A stretch of 64,000 bases of DNA, from assembly GCF_003402975.1 (NCBI RefSeq), contig NZ_QURB01000008.1, positions 141,830 to 205,829 on the forward strand. The letters are read 5' to 3'. Position numbers and translations under genes: made by a program. Of this stretch, positions 29,046-36,866 are shown piece after piece. Under the pieces are notes generated by a model. The model was given only the letters and a program-made list of their open reading frames with translations. It did not search any database and was not told the origin of the DNA. Positions within the stretch are counted from its first letter, which is position 1; each line of letters starts with the position of its first letter. The stretch comes from Brumimicrobium aurantiacum. GTDB taxonomy: Bacteria; Bacteroidota; Bacteroidia; Flavobacteriales_D; Crocinitomicaceae.

Positions 29046-30091
29046 ATGTCTAAATTTAAAGCAACGATTATCACCCATAAAGGACAGTCTAGAATTGCTG
29101 TAAGCTTCGAAAACAAACCAGAATTACGCCAACGATTTAAAAAACTTCGTGGTGCAAAATGGAGCGCTTCTAAGAAAACATGACATTTACCTGATAATAA
29201 GATCTATCGAAAGCAATTTGGTCTGCCTATTTACGATAAAGACACTCTTTCGGAGGAAAAAATTGAACAACTAAAGAATTTCAAAGATTGGCTCACAGCT
29301 CATCGCTATTCTAAAAGTACGGAAAACACCTACATAAATGTTATGCGTGTCTTTTTAGTGTTTTATAAGGATAAACCTATTTCCGAAATAGAAAATGACG
29401 ATATTATACGATTTGATAATATGTATATTTTAAAGAACAAACTATCCAATTCCTATCAGAATCAATTTATAAACGCGTTGAAATTATTTTTTAAAACAGT
29501 TGAGAAAAGGAAATTAGAGACTGAGTTAATTCAACGACCTAGGAAAGAAAAGCGATTACCAAATGCATTGAGTAAAGAAGAAATCAAGAAAATTTTAGAT
29601 GCACCACTTAATTTGAAACACCGAACTATGTAATCTTGGCATATGCTTGTGGTTTACGTAGAGGTGAAATTTTAAATCTAAAGCCTACTGATATACTCAC
29701 GGATCGTTATTTACTCCGAATAAATCAATCAAAGGGGAATAAAGATAGAGTTGTTCCCATTAGTGAGAAGATAATTAAAGAATTACGCAGTTATTATAAA
29801 GCATACCGACCAAAAACGTGGTTATTTGAGGGACAGACACCAGGCACACAATATAGCCCTACAAGTATTCAAGAGGTTTTAAAAAAGGCCGTTAAAAAAG
29901 CAGGAATAAAGAAACCAGTCACATTACATTGGCTAAGGCATAGCTATGCTACCCATTTATTGGAAAGCGGAACAGATTTGCGTTATATACAAGAATTATT
30001 GGGTCATGGAAGTTCAAAAACCACTGAGATTTACACGCATGTTACCAATAGAGATATTCAACGAATTAAAAGTCCGTTTGATGACTTGTAA
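29046..30091 (+). pseudogene. Integron-type tyrosine recombinase, inactivated
   Basis: A site-specific integrase of about 348 codons broken twice: an in-frame TGA at 29181-29183, where TGG (Trp) fits the context KKT-W-HLPDN, and a one-base deletion near 29631 that shifts the frame between HRTM and LAYACGLRR. All catalytic residues survive: Arg in GLRRGE, Lys in QSKGNKDR, His-x-x-Arg in LHWLRHSY, His in LLGHGSS and Tyr in EIYTHV. It has a ~75-residue N-terminal extension and an IKSPFDDL tail like the SPLD tail of IntI. It reads in the same direction as the cassettes that follow. Confidence 0.85.
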
Positions 30092-30201
30092 ATCAAGTAA
30101 TATTTATTAGTTTTATGGTAATAAAAAACAATAAAACTGTACAATATTTCTATTTCAGGAAGGCTAAATACAGTTTAACTGGATATATAAACACGTTGGC
30201 A
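30092..30201 (+). other. attI-like segment and first cassette junction
   Basis: The 104 bases between the recombinase stop and the G^TTGGCAG junction at 30195/30196 contain short inverted repeats (AGTTTTAT/ATAAAACT, ACTGTA/TACAGT) but no full attC. By position this is where an attI and a cassette promoter would lie; neither can be proven by eye. Confidence 0.45.
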
Positions 30202-30206
30202 GTAAT

Positions 30207-30914
30207 ATGAAAAAAGTCATTATCAACATTAGTTTTTTCTTTATTTTGGTAAGTTGTTTATCTAAAAAAGACAATATTGATTCTGAACTAAATATACTCA
30301 ACGATATCTTTCTTGAATTAGTCGGAACTGAATATTATTATGAAAGACTTCCGATTCCACCAATGCCATTGGAATATGCTGAGAACAAACAAGATTCAAT
30401 AAGCCACCATGTTCAAAAAGAAAAGTATGATGAAGCTTTTGCTAATCCTAAATTAGATAAGTCAGAACTAGTATTAGGAATTAGTTCTAATTTCAATAAT
30501 CCTAAAAGGGAATTTAGAGATTGGAATACCAAAGAATCAACATTTCCTAGAAAATACTATCCTGACTCTCTACATTCAAAAGACTTTGACCAACTCTTAA
30601 TTGAATTAGTTGATAGTACATCATTTCAAAAAGGTAAATTGGAATTGGAAAAATTAGAACAAACAGGAAAATATAGCATTAAGGATTTAGGGCAATTAGA
30701 AAAACAAAATAAAGAATATTGGAAAAGTAAAGAATACAGATATATTGCGTCAATTAGGTTTTCTGATTTTAAATTAAATAAAAACAACGATAAAGCAATT
30801 TTTTACTTTGATTTCTTATGTGGGGAATTATGTGGCTCAGGCGAAATAATATTTTGTATTAAAGAAAATGGTAAATGGAAAATAGTGGAAAGAAATATGC
30901 TTTGGGTATCATAA
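30207..30914 (+). CDS. Cassette 1: putative lipoprotein, unknown function
   Basis: A 235-residue protein with a lipoprotein signal (lipobox LVSC, Cys near residue 17) and a highly charged body rich in Lys, Glu and Ser. No family recognised. It is the sole gene of the first cassette, its ATG just 11 bases after the G^TTGGC junction, so translation must use a leader carried mostly by the cassette. It may depend on a promoter in the recombinase-proximal region. Confidence 0.65.
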   Translation: MKKVIINISFFFILVSCLSKKDNIDSELNILNDIFLELVGTEYYYERLPIPPMPLEYAENKQDSISHHVQKEKYDEAFANPKLDKSELVLGISSNFNNPKREFRDWNTKESTFPRKYYPDSLHSKDFDQLLIELVDSTSFQKGKLELEKLEQTGKYSIKDLGQLEKQNKEYWKSKEYRYIASIRFSDFKLNKNNDKAIFYFDFLCGELCGSGEIIFCIKENGKWKIVERNMLWVS

Positions 30915-30920
30915 ATACTA

Positions 30921-31053
30921 CTGCCAACACCGTATATAATTTATTGCTAGTTCTAGCCTATTTACGAAAATCCTCGCGGATTTTCTATTCGGTTTTTATT
31001 TGCTAAATTAGGTGCTTAAACCACGCAACAAACCATATACAACAACGTTGGGG
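30921..31053 (+). other. attC-like site 1
   Basis: R'' GCCAAC at 30923-30928 and R' GTTGGG from 31047. The arms pair as CCAAC...GTATAT..TTT..TTGC against GCAACAAACCATATAC...GTTGG. The variable centre carries a hairpin GAAAATCC-TCGC-GGATTTTC. R'' is complementary to the start of cassette 1. Confidence 0.75.
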
Positions 31054-31105
31054 TGCATTTGAAAAACAACACATAAAAATGACAAGAATTTCGTAAATTG
31101 CAAAT

Positions 31106-31657
31106 ATGAAAGACACGACAATATATTCAATAGGACACGGAAATAAGAAGATTGAGGACTTCATAGCCGAATTGAAGTCGTATAAAATTCAATTTCTTCT
31201 CGACATACGTTCAAAACCCTATTCAAAATGGAATCCCCAATTTAATCAAGCAGCACTTGACTTGGAATTGAAAAATAATGGAATTACCTATGTTTTTGTT
31301 GGCGACACATTAGGAGGTCTTCCTGAAGACAGAAGTTGCTATGATTATGATGGAAAGGTTGTTTATGATTTAATTAAAGAAAAAGACTTTTTTAAACAAG
31401 GGCTTGAAAGATTAACAACAGCAAACGCAAAAAAAATCAACCTTGTCATAATGTGTAGTGAATCTAAACCTGAAGAGTGCCATAGAAGCAAACTAATTGG
31501 ACAAGAACTTCTAAATAAAAATATTTCTCTGAAGCACATTGTATCAGAGAAGCGAGTTAAATCGCAAGTAGCAGTAATGAACGAACTAACAAAAGGTAAA
31601 GGAACAGTTGACCTATTTGGAAACGAAATGGACTTTACTTCAAGAAAATCATATTAA
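31106..31657 (+). CDS. Cassette 2: DUF488 protein (first)
   Basis: A 183-residue DUF488 protein. Family marks are TIYSIGHGNKKIEDF at the N terminus, LLDIRSKPYSKW (about residues 31-42), and near the C terminus MCSESKPEECHRSKLI, with the Cys-His-Arg cluster. Function unknown; the conserved Arg/Cys/His residues suggest an enzyme or nucleic-acid-related role. Its stop overlaps the next DUF488 start by one base. First gene of a three-gene cassette. Confidence 0.85.
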   Translation: MKDTTIYSIGHGNKKIEDFIAELKSYKIQFLLDIRSKPYSKWNPQFNQAALDLELKNNGITYVFVGDTLGGLPEDRSCYDYDGKVVYDLIKEKDFFKQGLERLTTANAKKINLVIMCSESKPEECHRSKLIGQELLNKNISLKHIVSEKRVKSQVAVMNELTKGKGTVDLFGNEMDFTSRKSY

Positions 31658-32133
31658 TGGAATTTTTTACAATAGGAGTTTATAACTCAACCGAGCAGGA
31701 ATATTTTAAAAAGCTATTAGATAACAACATTGACACATTTTGCGATATACGCCAAAGAAGAGGTGTAAGAGGTGCAAAATATGCTTTTGTAAATAGCAAT
31801 AGGCTTCAAGAAAAACTTAACGAGCTTGATATTAAATATGGACACGTAATTGAACTTGCCCCTACTTCCGTCATTAGAGACCTTCAGAAAGAAGCCGATG
31901 CTCAACAGGGAGAATTAAAAAGAGACAGAAATAAACTCGGTAAAGTATTTACAATTGCGTATAAAGATAGAATATTAAGCAATTTTGACTTCGATTCATT
32001 TATAGATAAGCTTGATGAAGTTGGTGCAAATCGTGTGGTTTTGTTTTGTGTTGAAGAAAAACCAGAAGCTTGTCATAGGTCAATTGTAACTGACAAGCTT
32101 GAAAAGCTTGGATATAAAATTACACACTTATGA
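31657..32133 (+). CDS. Cassette 2: DUF488 protein (second)
   Basis: A 158-residue paralogue of the preceding gene. It starts EFFTIGVYNSTEQEYFKKLL, has CDIRQRRGVRGAKYAF (about residues 29-44) and ends with the family cluster CVEEKPEACHRSIV. The two DUF488 proteins differ enough to be old paralogues and may form a heterodimer. It overlaps the dual-OB gene by four bases (ATGA), so all three genes are translationally coupled. Confidence 0.84.
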   Translation: MEFFTIGVYNSTEQEYFKKLLDNNIDTFCDIRQRRGVRGAKYAFVNSNRLQEKLNELDIKYGHVIELAPTSVIRDLQKEADAQQGELKRDRNKLGKVFTIAYKDRILSNFDFDSFIDKLDEVGANRVVLFCVEEKPEACHRSIVTDKLEKLGYKITHL

Positions 32134-32792
32134 AAGAAATAGTCATAATACTCTCTAAAACCAAAATGAACAATAATCAAGTTTGTGTTGGTGGTTTGAC
32201 TTTGAAGGGTAGATATGTAAGACTACTTGACGAGCAAGGCAATAATCAACCAGAAAATACAGATTTGGCACCTAAACAAGGATGGGAAATTGAATTTGAA
32301 GAACGACCAAATAATAACCCACCTCACGTTGAAGACATTTTAGTTCATAACAGAATATCTAAGGGAAAACTTAAAGACGAAATCACAATTAAGGATGTTA
32401 TAGAGAAGAGAAATATTCCTATTTGGAGAGGACATCCTGACGAACTTTTTGACAAGCTAATTCAATGGACTCAAAGTGGTAGTGGTTATATAGACCGTGA
32501 TGGAGGAATTCCGAATCATAGCGTAGGATTTTGGATAAGTGATAAAGATTTGAAACGTAAAGAATACAATGGTATTAGATACCAATATCCGTCAACAAGC
32601 GGTTGGAGAAGTATCAAATTTAAAGGATTAGAAAAGCCAGTTGATATAATACCAGCAGGCACATTAATAAGGGTTTCATTAGCAAGATGGGTTTCGTTCA
32701 ATGAAGGAGAAAAACCGAAATGTTGGTTACAACTTTCAGGTTGGTATGATTTAGGAGAGCACTCTGACGAAGAAGATGATTTACCTTTTTGA
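32130..32792 (+). CDS. Cassette 2: dual OB-domain protein
   Basis: A 220-residue protein resembling the dual OB-containing domain (DuOB) family: N-terminal VIILSKTKMNNNQVCVGG, then GRYVRLLD and GWEIEFEE, and a second beta-rich half with PAGTLIRVSLARWV and CWLQLSGWY. OB folds suggest binding of a nucleic acid or nucleotide. Together with two DUF488 proteins it forms a compact module that recurs near mobile or defence genes as far as I recall; that link is inference. The acidic tail ends just before attC site 2. Confidence 0.72.
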   Translation: MKEIVIILSKTKMNNNQVCVGGLTLKGRYVRLLDEQGNNQPENTDLAPKQGWEIEFEERPNNNPPHVEDILVHNRISKGKLKDEITIKDVIEKRNIPIWRGHPDELFDKLIQWTQSGSGYIDRDGGIPNHSVGFWISDKDLKRKEYNGIRYQYPSTSGWRSIKFKGLEKPVDIIPAGTLIRVSLARWVSFNEGEKPKCWLQLSGWYDLGEHSDEEDDLPF

Positions 32793-32803
32793 AAAGAAAA
32801 AAC

Positions 32804-32937
32804 GCACCCCAACAATGTATAAGAGCAATAGCGGGGAAAGTACTAAATATAAGGTCTTTACATCTAATAAACTTTGGTGATAGCGGAAAGGTATTCGCCT
32901 TGATATCCGCTACTGCTCTTATACTAGACCGTTAATC
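32804..32937 (+). other. attC-like site 2
   Basis: R'' GCACCCCAAC at 32804-32813 is complementary to the start of cassette 2 (GTTGGGGTGC). The right end is CCGTTAA with the junction G at 32931. The inner arms GTATAAGAGCAATAGCGG and CCGCTACTGCTCTTATAC pair over 18 positions with one mismatch. This is the clearest attC-like site in the array. Confidence 0.82.
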
Positions 32938-33387
32938 ATAAATAGTCCACCACGTATAGGACAACCCACCCTTATATTGAACGCTTTATTTTTTCAAGAT
33001 TTTACTCCAAACCAAGAACGATAACCAGGTAATTTGCAAAATGATTTGGTTTTAAAATCTGTTACGGGTAAACCGTGCAAACATCTCTTTTCAGAGTGTT
33101 TGTGACGTTGGCACGTCAAACAGATTTTAGATAAAAGTTAAGGTTTAAAAATGTAAAAGTCAAGATATTGGCAAAAGACATTTAAAGTAAAAAGCCTTTA
33201 TTCCAAAATTTACATCGCCTTAACTTGATCGTTCTAAGGTTTGGAGTAAAAAGGGAAGAAAAAACTGCAGCTACCATTTTAGAACAGTGCCTAGCTGGCT
33301 ACCTAAGCTCCATTCTAAAAAGGAACAATAGTGTGTGGTTAGTCTTGTATATTTCCGGGTGTTCTACTCCGTAAATGAATTTACTTC
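32932..33387 (+). ncRNA. Cassette 3: candidate structured RNA, copy A
   Basis: A gene-free cassette body. Helices visible by eye: an outer stem 33000-33022 with 33228-33251; inside it a cloverleaf at 33054-33128 (closing stem AAAATCTGTT/AACAGATTTT; hairpins 33064-33076, 33078-33102 and 33104-33117) and a long hairpin 33135-33143 with 33218-33226 plus 33151-33157 with 33209-33215. A further stem TTTTAGAA/TTCTAAAA lies at 33277-33284 and 33313-33320. It is nearly identical to 34935-35390. No riboswitch or group II intron domain V is recognised. Strand is taken from the cassette direction. Confidence 0.6.
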
Positions 33388-33512
33388 CGATAACATCCGC
33401 TAAGTATTATCGCCAACGAAACTTTTAAAATGAACATTTTGTTTAAAATAAAATGACTACTTTAGACTAAATTAAAAATGAACAGCGACAATACGTAGCT
33501 TGGACGTTAGCG
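33388..33512 (+). other. attC-like site 3 (of the RNA cassette)
   Basis: Left arm CGATAAC then GCTAAGTATTATCGC (33400-33413 region), right arm GCGACAATACGTAGC then GGACGTTA with the junction G at 33506. The arms pair with two mismatches over 15 bases. R'' CGATAAC matches the cassette start GTTAATC only with a one-base indel, so it is less perfect than the others. Confidence 0.65.
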
Positions 33513-33522
33513 GTAATTTAAG

Positions 33523-34155
33523 ATGAGTAAACCAAATTTAAAATTAACTAGACTTGGAAAAGCCGCAATAATAATTTGCACTCTATTTATCTGTAATGTT
33601 TTTGTTTCTGACTATTTAAGTTCGGATAGCATCGAAATTCAAAATGGTTTACTTTATAATCTTCTGACTTTTTCTCTTTTCTTTTGGTTAATAAGTGCTA
33701 TTCTGATTTTATTTACAATTTGGAATATTAAAAGAGAAAATAAAAAAAAGACAACAGGTTTGTCATCATTCCTTTTGATGATTATTAGTATGGTTTCCAT
33801 TATTATTTCTTCAATTTTCACAATATTTACTCCACCAGAAATGTCGGAAGCTATTGTTTACCGTAATGAGAATGATCCTACTGATAAAATTATTTATGAA
33901 TTTTATTTGACAGGTATTACCTCAGATTCTCCTAATTGGAAAATTATACGAACTAAAAATCAAGACGCCATAATTCGTAAGGTTGAAGTATTAAAGGATT
34001 CAATATTAATAGAAAATTTCAATATTTCAAGTTTTCCAAAAGAACCACCTATGATTCGAAATTTCAAGTATAAAGATGGAAGCTATACTTTGGAGAGCTA
34101 TATGACTTGGGAAGATTGGAATAAATGGACTAAGTATAAAATTACTCACCGCTAA
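33523..34155 (+). CDS. Cassette 4: membrane protein, unknown function
   Basis: A 210-residue protein with three hydrophobic segments (about residues 14-31, 43-66, 80-104) followed by a soluble ~105-residue C-terminal domain. No family recognised. The ATG is 16 bases after the G^TTAGCGG junction, and its TAA stop lies inside the R'' arm (CACCGCTAAC) of attC-like site 4, so the cassette is gene-filled end to end. Confidence 0.65.
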   Translation: MSKPNLKLTRLGKAAIIICTLFICNVFVSDYLSSDSIEIQNGLLYNLLTFSLFFWLISAILILFTIWNIKRENKKKTTGLSSFLLMIISMVSIIISSIFTIFTPPEMSEAIVYRNENDPTDKIIYEFYLTGITSDSPNWKIIRTKNQDAIIRKVEVLKDSILIENFNISSFPKEPPMIRNFKYKDGSYTLESYMTWEDWNKWTKYKITHR

Positions 34156-34274
34156 CACAGCCTTTGACGGTCAGCCTGTAAAAACCTTCGATTTTTACAT
34201 TCATGTAAATCAAATGTTTGTATCTTCGATAAAACATTTAAAAACAGGCCGTCGCAAAGGCTCAGCCGTTATGT
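34147..34274 (+). other. attC-like site 4
   Basis: R'' CACCGCTAAC at 34147-34156 is complementary to the cassette start GTTAGCGG(T). Inner arms AGCCTTTG-ACGG-CCTGT pair with ACAGG-CCGT-CAAAGGCT. Junction G at 34268. Confidence 0.78.
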
Positions 34275-34293
34275 ACCATAGACCAGAGTACGA

Positions 34294-34866
34294 ATGATTG
34301 ATAAATTTTATAAAATAGAACCTGACTTAAGTGATGATCGAGTTGCATATATCGATGACTGGGAGTTTACATATTGGCAGAACAAACCGAAGGGTGATAT
34401 AATTAAAAACCCTGATGGAACTTTTTCTGTAGTCATGGAGAAAAATTTCACCCCTCTAGTAACACAACTACAAAACCTGTTTAAGGATGGAAAGCCCCCC
34501 GAAAGCGGAACCTATTTGGGTGAGGCTGTTCTCACAGGCAAGAACGAACCTACAGACTGTATTCATGGTAACTTTATAAATGAAAAACAGGGGCTCGTAG
34601 TTAGCAATAGGTTGCTGAGACTCTTAGAGAATTATAAATTACCTGAATATTACATATATGATTTGCCATTAATCAAGAAAAGAAAAACTTATGATGAATA
34701 CAGCTATTTACTATTCAACCAGGGAGACAATGGAATTAATAATAATGTTCGACTATTAATGGAAAATTCTACACCAGTAGTATGTGTTTCGGAAAAACTA
34801 ATGAAAGATATTTGCAACTCTGGCATTAAAGGCTGCCAGTTCACTCAAATTAATACAGGTACATAA
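34294..34866 (+). CDS. Cassette 5: immunity-like protein (Imm11/DUF1629-like)
   Basis: A 190-residue soluble protein. The pattern GLVVSNRLLRLLENYKLPE in the middle and VVCVSEKLMKDICNSGIKG near the C terminus resembles DUF1629/Imm11-type immunity proteins of polymorphic toxin systems, which end in a similar SEKL...AGLKGFEF segment. No toxin gene is next to it, so an orphan immunity or unrelated role is possible. Its TAA stop lies inside the R'' arm of attC-like site 5. Confidence 0.5.
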   Translation: MIDKFYKIEPDLSDDRVAYIDDWEFTYWQNKPKGDIIKNPDGTFSVVMEKNFTPLVTQLQNLFKDGKPPESGTYLGEAVLTGKNEPTDCIHGNFINEKQGLVVSNRLLRLLENYKLPEYYIYDLPLIKKRKTYDEYSYLLFNQGDNGINNNVRLLMENSTPVVCVSEKLMKDICNSGIKGCQFTQINTGT

Positions 34867-34940
34867 CATGCGGTAAAAAAAATGGCGCACAATTACACTC
34901 GAGAGAAAGCGCCACTTTTCCTACCGCAGAACCGTTAATC
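34858..34940 (+). other. attC-like site 5
   Basis: A compact site of about 80 bases. R'' GGTACATAAC at 34858-34867 is exactly complementary to the cassette start GTTATGTACC. Inner arms TGCGGTA...TGGCGC pair with GCGCCA...TACCGCA. Junction G at 34934. Confidence 0.82.
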
Positions 34941-35390
34941 GTAAATAGTCCACCACGTATAGGACAACCCACCCTCATATTGAACGCTTTATTTTTTCAA
35001 GATTTTTCTCCAAACTAAGAACGATAACCAGGTAATTTGCAAAATGATTTGGTTTTAAAATCTGTTTCGGGTAAACCGTGCAAACATCTCTTTTCAGAGT
35101 GTTTGTGACGTTGGCACGTCAAACAGATTTTAGATAAAAGTTAAGGTTTAAAAATGTAAAAGTCAAGATATTGGCAAAAGACATTTAAAGTAAAAAGCCT
35201 TTATTCCAAAATTTACATCGCCTTAACTTGATCGTTCTAAGGTTTGGAGTAAAAAGGGAAGAAAAAACTGCAGCTACCATTTTAGAACAGTGCCTAGCTG
35301 GCTACCTAAGCTCCATTCTAAAAAGGAACAATATGGTGTGGTTAGTCTTGTATATTTCCGGGTGTTCTACTCCGTAAATGAATTTACTTC
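34935..35390 (+). ncRNA. Cassette 6: candidate structured RNA, copy B
   Basis: Second copy of the 32932-33387 sequence, offset by 2003 bases and with only about a dozen differences over ~540 bases. It keeps the outer stem (35003-35025 with 35231-35254), the cloverleaf (35057-35131) and the long hairpin. One change (A33064 to T35067) loses the outer pair of the first hairpin; another turns a C-G pair of the outer stem into a T-G (wobble in RNA). No ORF of note. Confidence 0.6.
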
Positions 35391-35553
35391 CGATAACACC
35401 CGCTAAGTATTATCGCCAACGAAACTTTTAAAATGAACATTTTGATTAAAATAAAATAACTACTTTAGACTAAAGTTAAAAAATTCGGCTCGTTCTTAAT
35501 CGAATGGTTATAACTAATTTACACGCTACGAGCCATATACAAGAGTGTTACCT
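35391..35553 (+). other. attC-like site 6, chimeric
   Basis: The left half (35391-35417) equals the left arm of attC-like site 3. Homology to copy A stops near 35480, and the right half is different: GGCTCGT (35487-35493) pairs with ACGAGCC (35528-35534), then CATATACAAGAGTGTTA with the junction G at 35547. The proper R'' for this right half is missing, so two attC sites appear to have been fused by a deletion. Confidence 0.6.
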
Positions 35554-35588
35554 GCAAGCTGAAAAACACCAAAAACATAATCGAAAAA

Positions 35589-36242
35589 ATGGCAAAAAAG
35601 AAAATTGAAAAAGTTTACGAGAAATTAAGCAACGAGTACGAAATATTTGCCGAAAACGATAATGAATGGGAAAAAAACGGACTTAACAGTACGGATTTTA
35701 AAAGTTTGGTCTCTGTAATGCTTTCAACAATGACACACACAAAACGGGTAATCCGAGCGTGCAATGGCCTATATGATAAAGCTACAACACCAAAAGAAAT
35801 GTTGGATTTGTCAGATGACGAACTTACCGAGTTGATTAAACCTGTGGCACATTATAATCGAAAGACAAAACATTTAAAAGAAATGTGCCAACAGTTAATT
35901 GACAATCACAACGGAGAAGTACCACGAACGGAAAAAGAACTTTTGGAACTACAAGGTGTGGGACGGAAGTGTACAGATATAATGATGAATTTTAATTTTG
36001 GTGGAGACACCATTGCAGTTGACACACACGTACACAGAGTTTTGAACCGACTTGGAATAGTGGAAACTAAATCCAATGAAGATACCGCTGACGAAATAAA
36101 CAGACTTACACCAAAAAAATATAAAAAACACGCTCACGTGTGGCTAATACAGCACGGAATGAACATCTGCATATCAAGAAAACCGAAATGCGAAGAATGT
36201 ATCGCTTCCAGTTTATGTGACTATTATGAAAAAGAATTTTAA
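35589..36242 (+). CDS. Cassette 7: endonuclease III-like DNA glycosylase
   Basis: A 217-residue HhH-GPD protein of the Nth family, which excises oxidised pyrimidines. The helix-hairpin-helix is LLELQGVGRKCTD with the catalytic Lys in GRK; the catalytic Asp is in VDTHVHR. The [4Fe-4S] ligands follow C-x6-C-x2-C-x5-C (CISRKPKCEECIASSLC). All key residues are present, so it should be active. It is an unusual cargo for a cassette; the chromosome probably has its own nth. A GNAT gene follows after 12 bases. Confidence 0.9.
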   Translation: MAKKKIEKVYEKLSNEYEIFAENDNEWEKNGLNSTDFKSLVSVMLSTMTHTKRVIRACNGLYDKATTPKEMLDLSDDELTELIKPVAHYNRKTKHLKEMCQQLIDNHNGEVPRTEKELLELQGVGRKCTDIMMNFNFGGDTIAVDTHVHRVLNRLGIVETKSNEDTADEINRLTPKKYKKHAHVWLIQHGMNICISRKPKCEECIASSLCDYYEKEF

Positions 36243-36254
36243 ACTAAACAATAA

Positions 36255-36782
36255 GTGAAAATTAGAAAAGTAAATATCCAAGACATTGAAAACCTAAAGG
36301 AAATCGGGAAATTGACTTTTGCCGAGACATTTTCTTCCGATAACAGCGAAGAAGATATGCAGAAATATTTGGAAGAAGGATTTTCGACCGAAAAACTGAA
36401 AACTGAACTGACAGACGAAAACGCTGAATTCTATTTTGCGGAACTTGACGATAATGTGATTGGGTATTTAAAAGTGAATTTCGGACAATCACAAACAGAA
36501 ATAAAAGATAAAAACGCACTCGAAATTGAACGGATTTACGTGCTAAAGGAATTTCACGGAAAAAAAGTCGGACAAATTCTTTGCAACAAAGCGATTGAAT
36601 TGGCGAAAGAAAAAAACGTAGAATATGTTTGGTTAGGCGTTTGGGAGCAAAACCCAAGAGCAATCAGATTTTATGAAAAAAATGGATTTGTAGCATTTGA
36701 CAAACATATTTTCCAATTGGGAAATGATAAACAGACAGACATAATGATGAAACTAAAACTGAAGAAAAAAGCCAGCAGGTAA
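36255..36782 (+). CDS. Cassette 7: GNAT-family N-acetyltransferase
   Basis: A 175-residue GNAT. The acetyl-CoA loop is in ERIYVLKEFHGKKVGQ (Q/RxxGxG/A-like, here HGKKVG), followed by WLGVWEQNPRAIRFYEKNGF, which is typical of the PaiA/spermidine-type group. The substrate is unknown. The start is GTG at 36255; its TAA stop falls inside the R'' arm of attC-like site 7 (GCAGGTAA). Cotranscribed with the glycosylase gene. Confidence 0.85.
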   Translation: MKIRKVNIQDIENLKEIGKLTFAETFSSDNSEEDMQKYLEEGFSTEKLKTELTDENAEFYFAELDDNVIGYLKVNFGQSQTEIKDKNALEIERIYVLKEFHGKKVGQILCNKAIELAKEKNVEYVWLGVWEQNPRAIRFYEKNGFVAFDKHIFQLGNDKQTDIMMKLKLKKKASR

Positions 36783-36866
36783 TAACTAAGTCTTCGGCGT
36801 GCCGAGCGTCTCCGTTTACCAACGGATTACGCCCTTCGGTTGTGAGATCGCTTCGCTAAGTTGGCC
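36774..36866 (+). other. attC-like site 7
   Basis: GCAGGTAA (complement of the cassette start TTACCTGC) is followed by TAACTAAGTCTTCGGCGTGCC, a variable centre and CGGTTGTGAGATCGCTTCGCTAAG with the junction G at 36860. The outer segments are almost identical to those of site 9. Confidence 0.75.

Noticed and set aside
33054..33128. A true tRNA gene
   Set aside because: The topology is a cloverleaf, but the T-arm loop is 4 nt (TGGC), there is no TTCRA T-loop or D-loop GG, and the acceptor stem is 10 bp.
32932..33506. Group II intron (group IIC-attC type) inserted at attC
   Set aside because: The position next to attC sites fits, but I find no domain V-like hairpin, no reverse transcriptase and no typical intron 5' end, and the element carries its own attC arms like a cassette.
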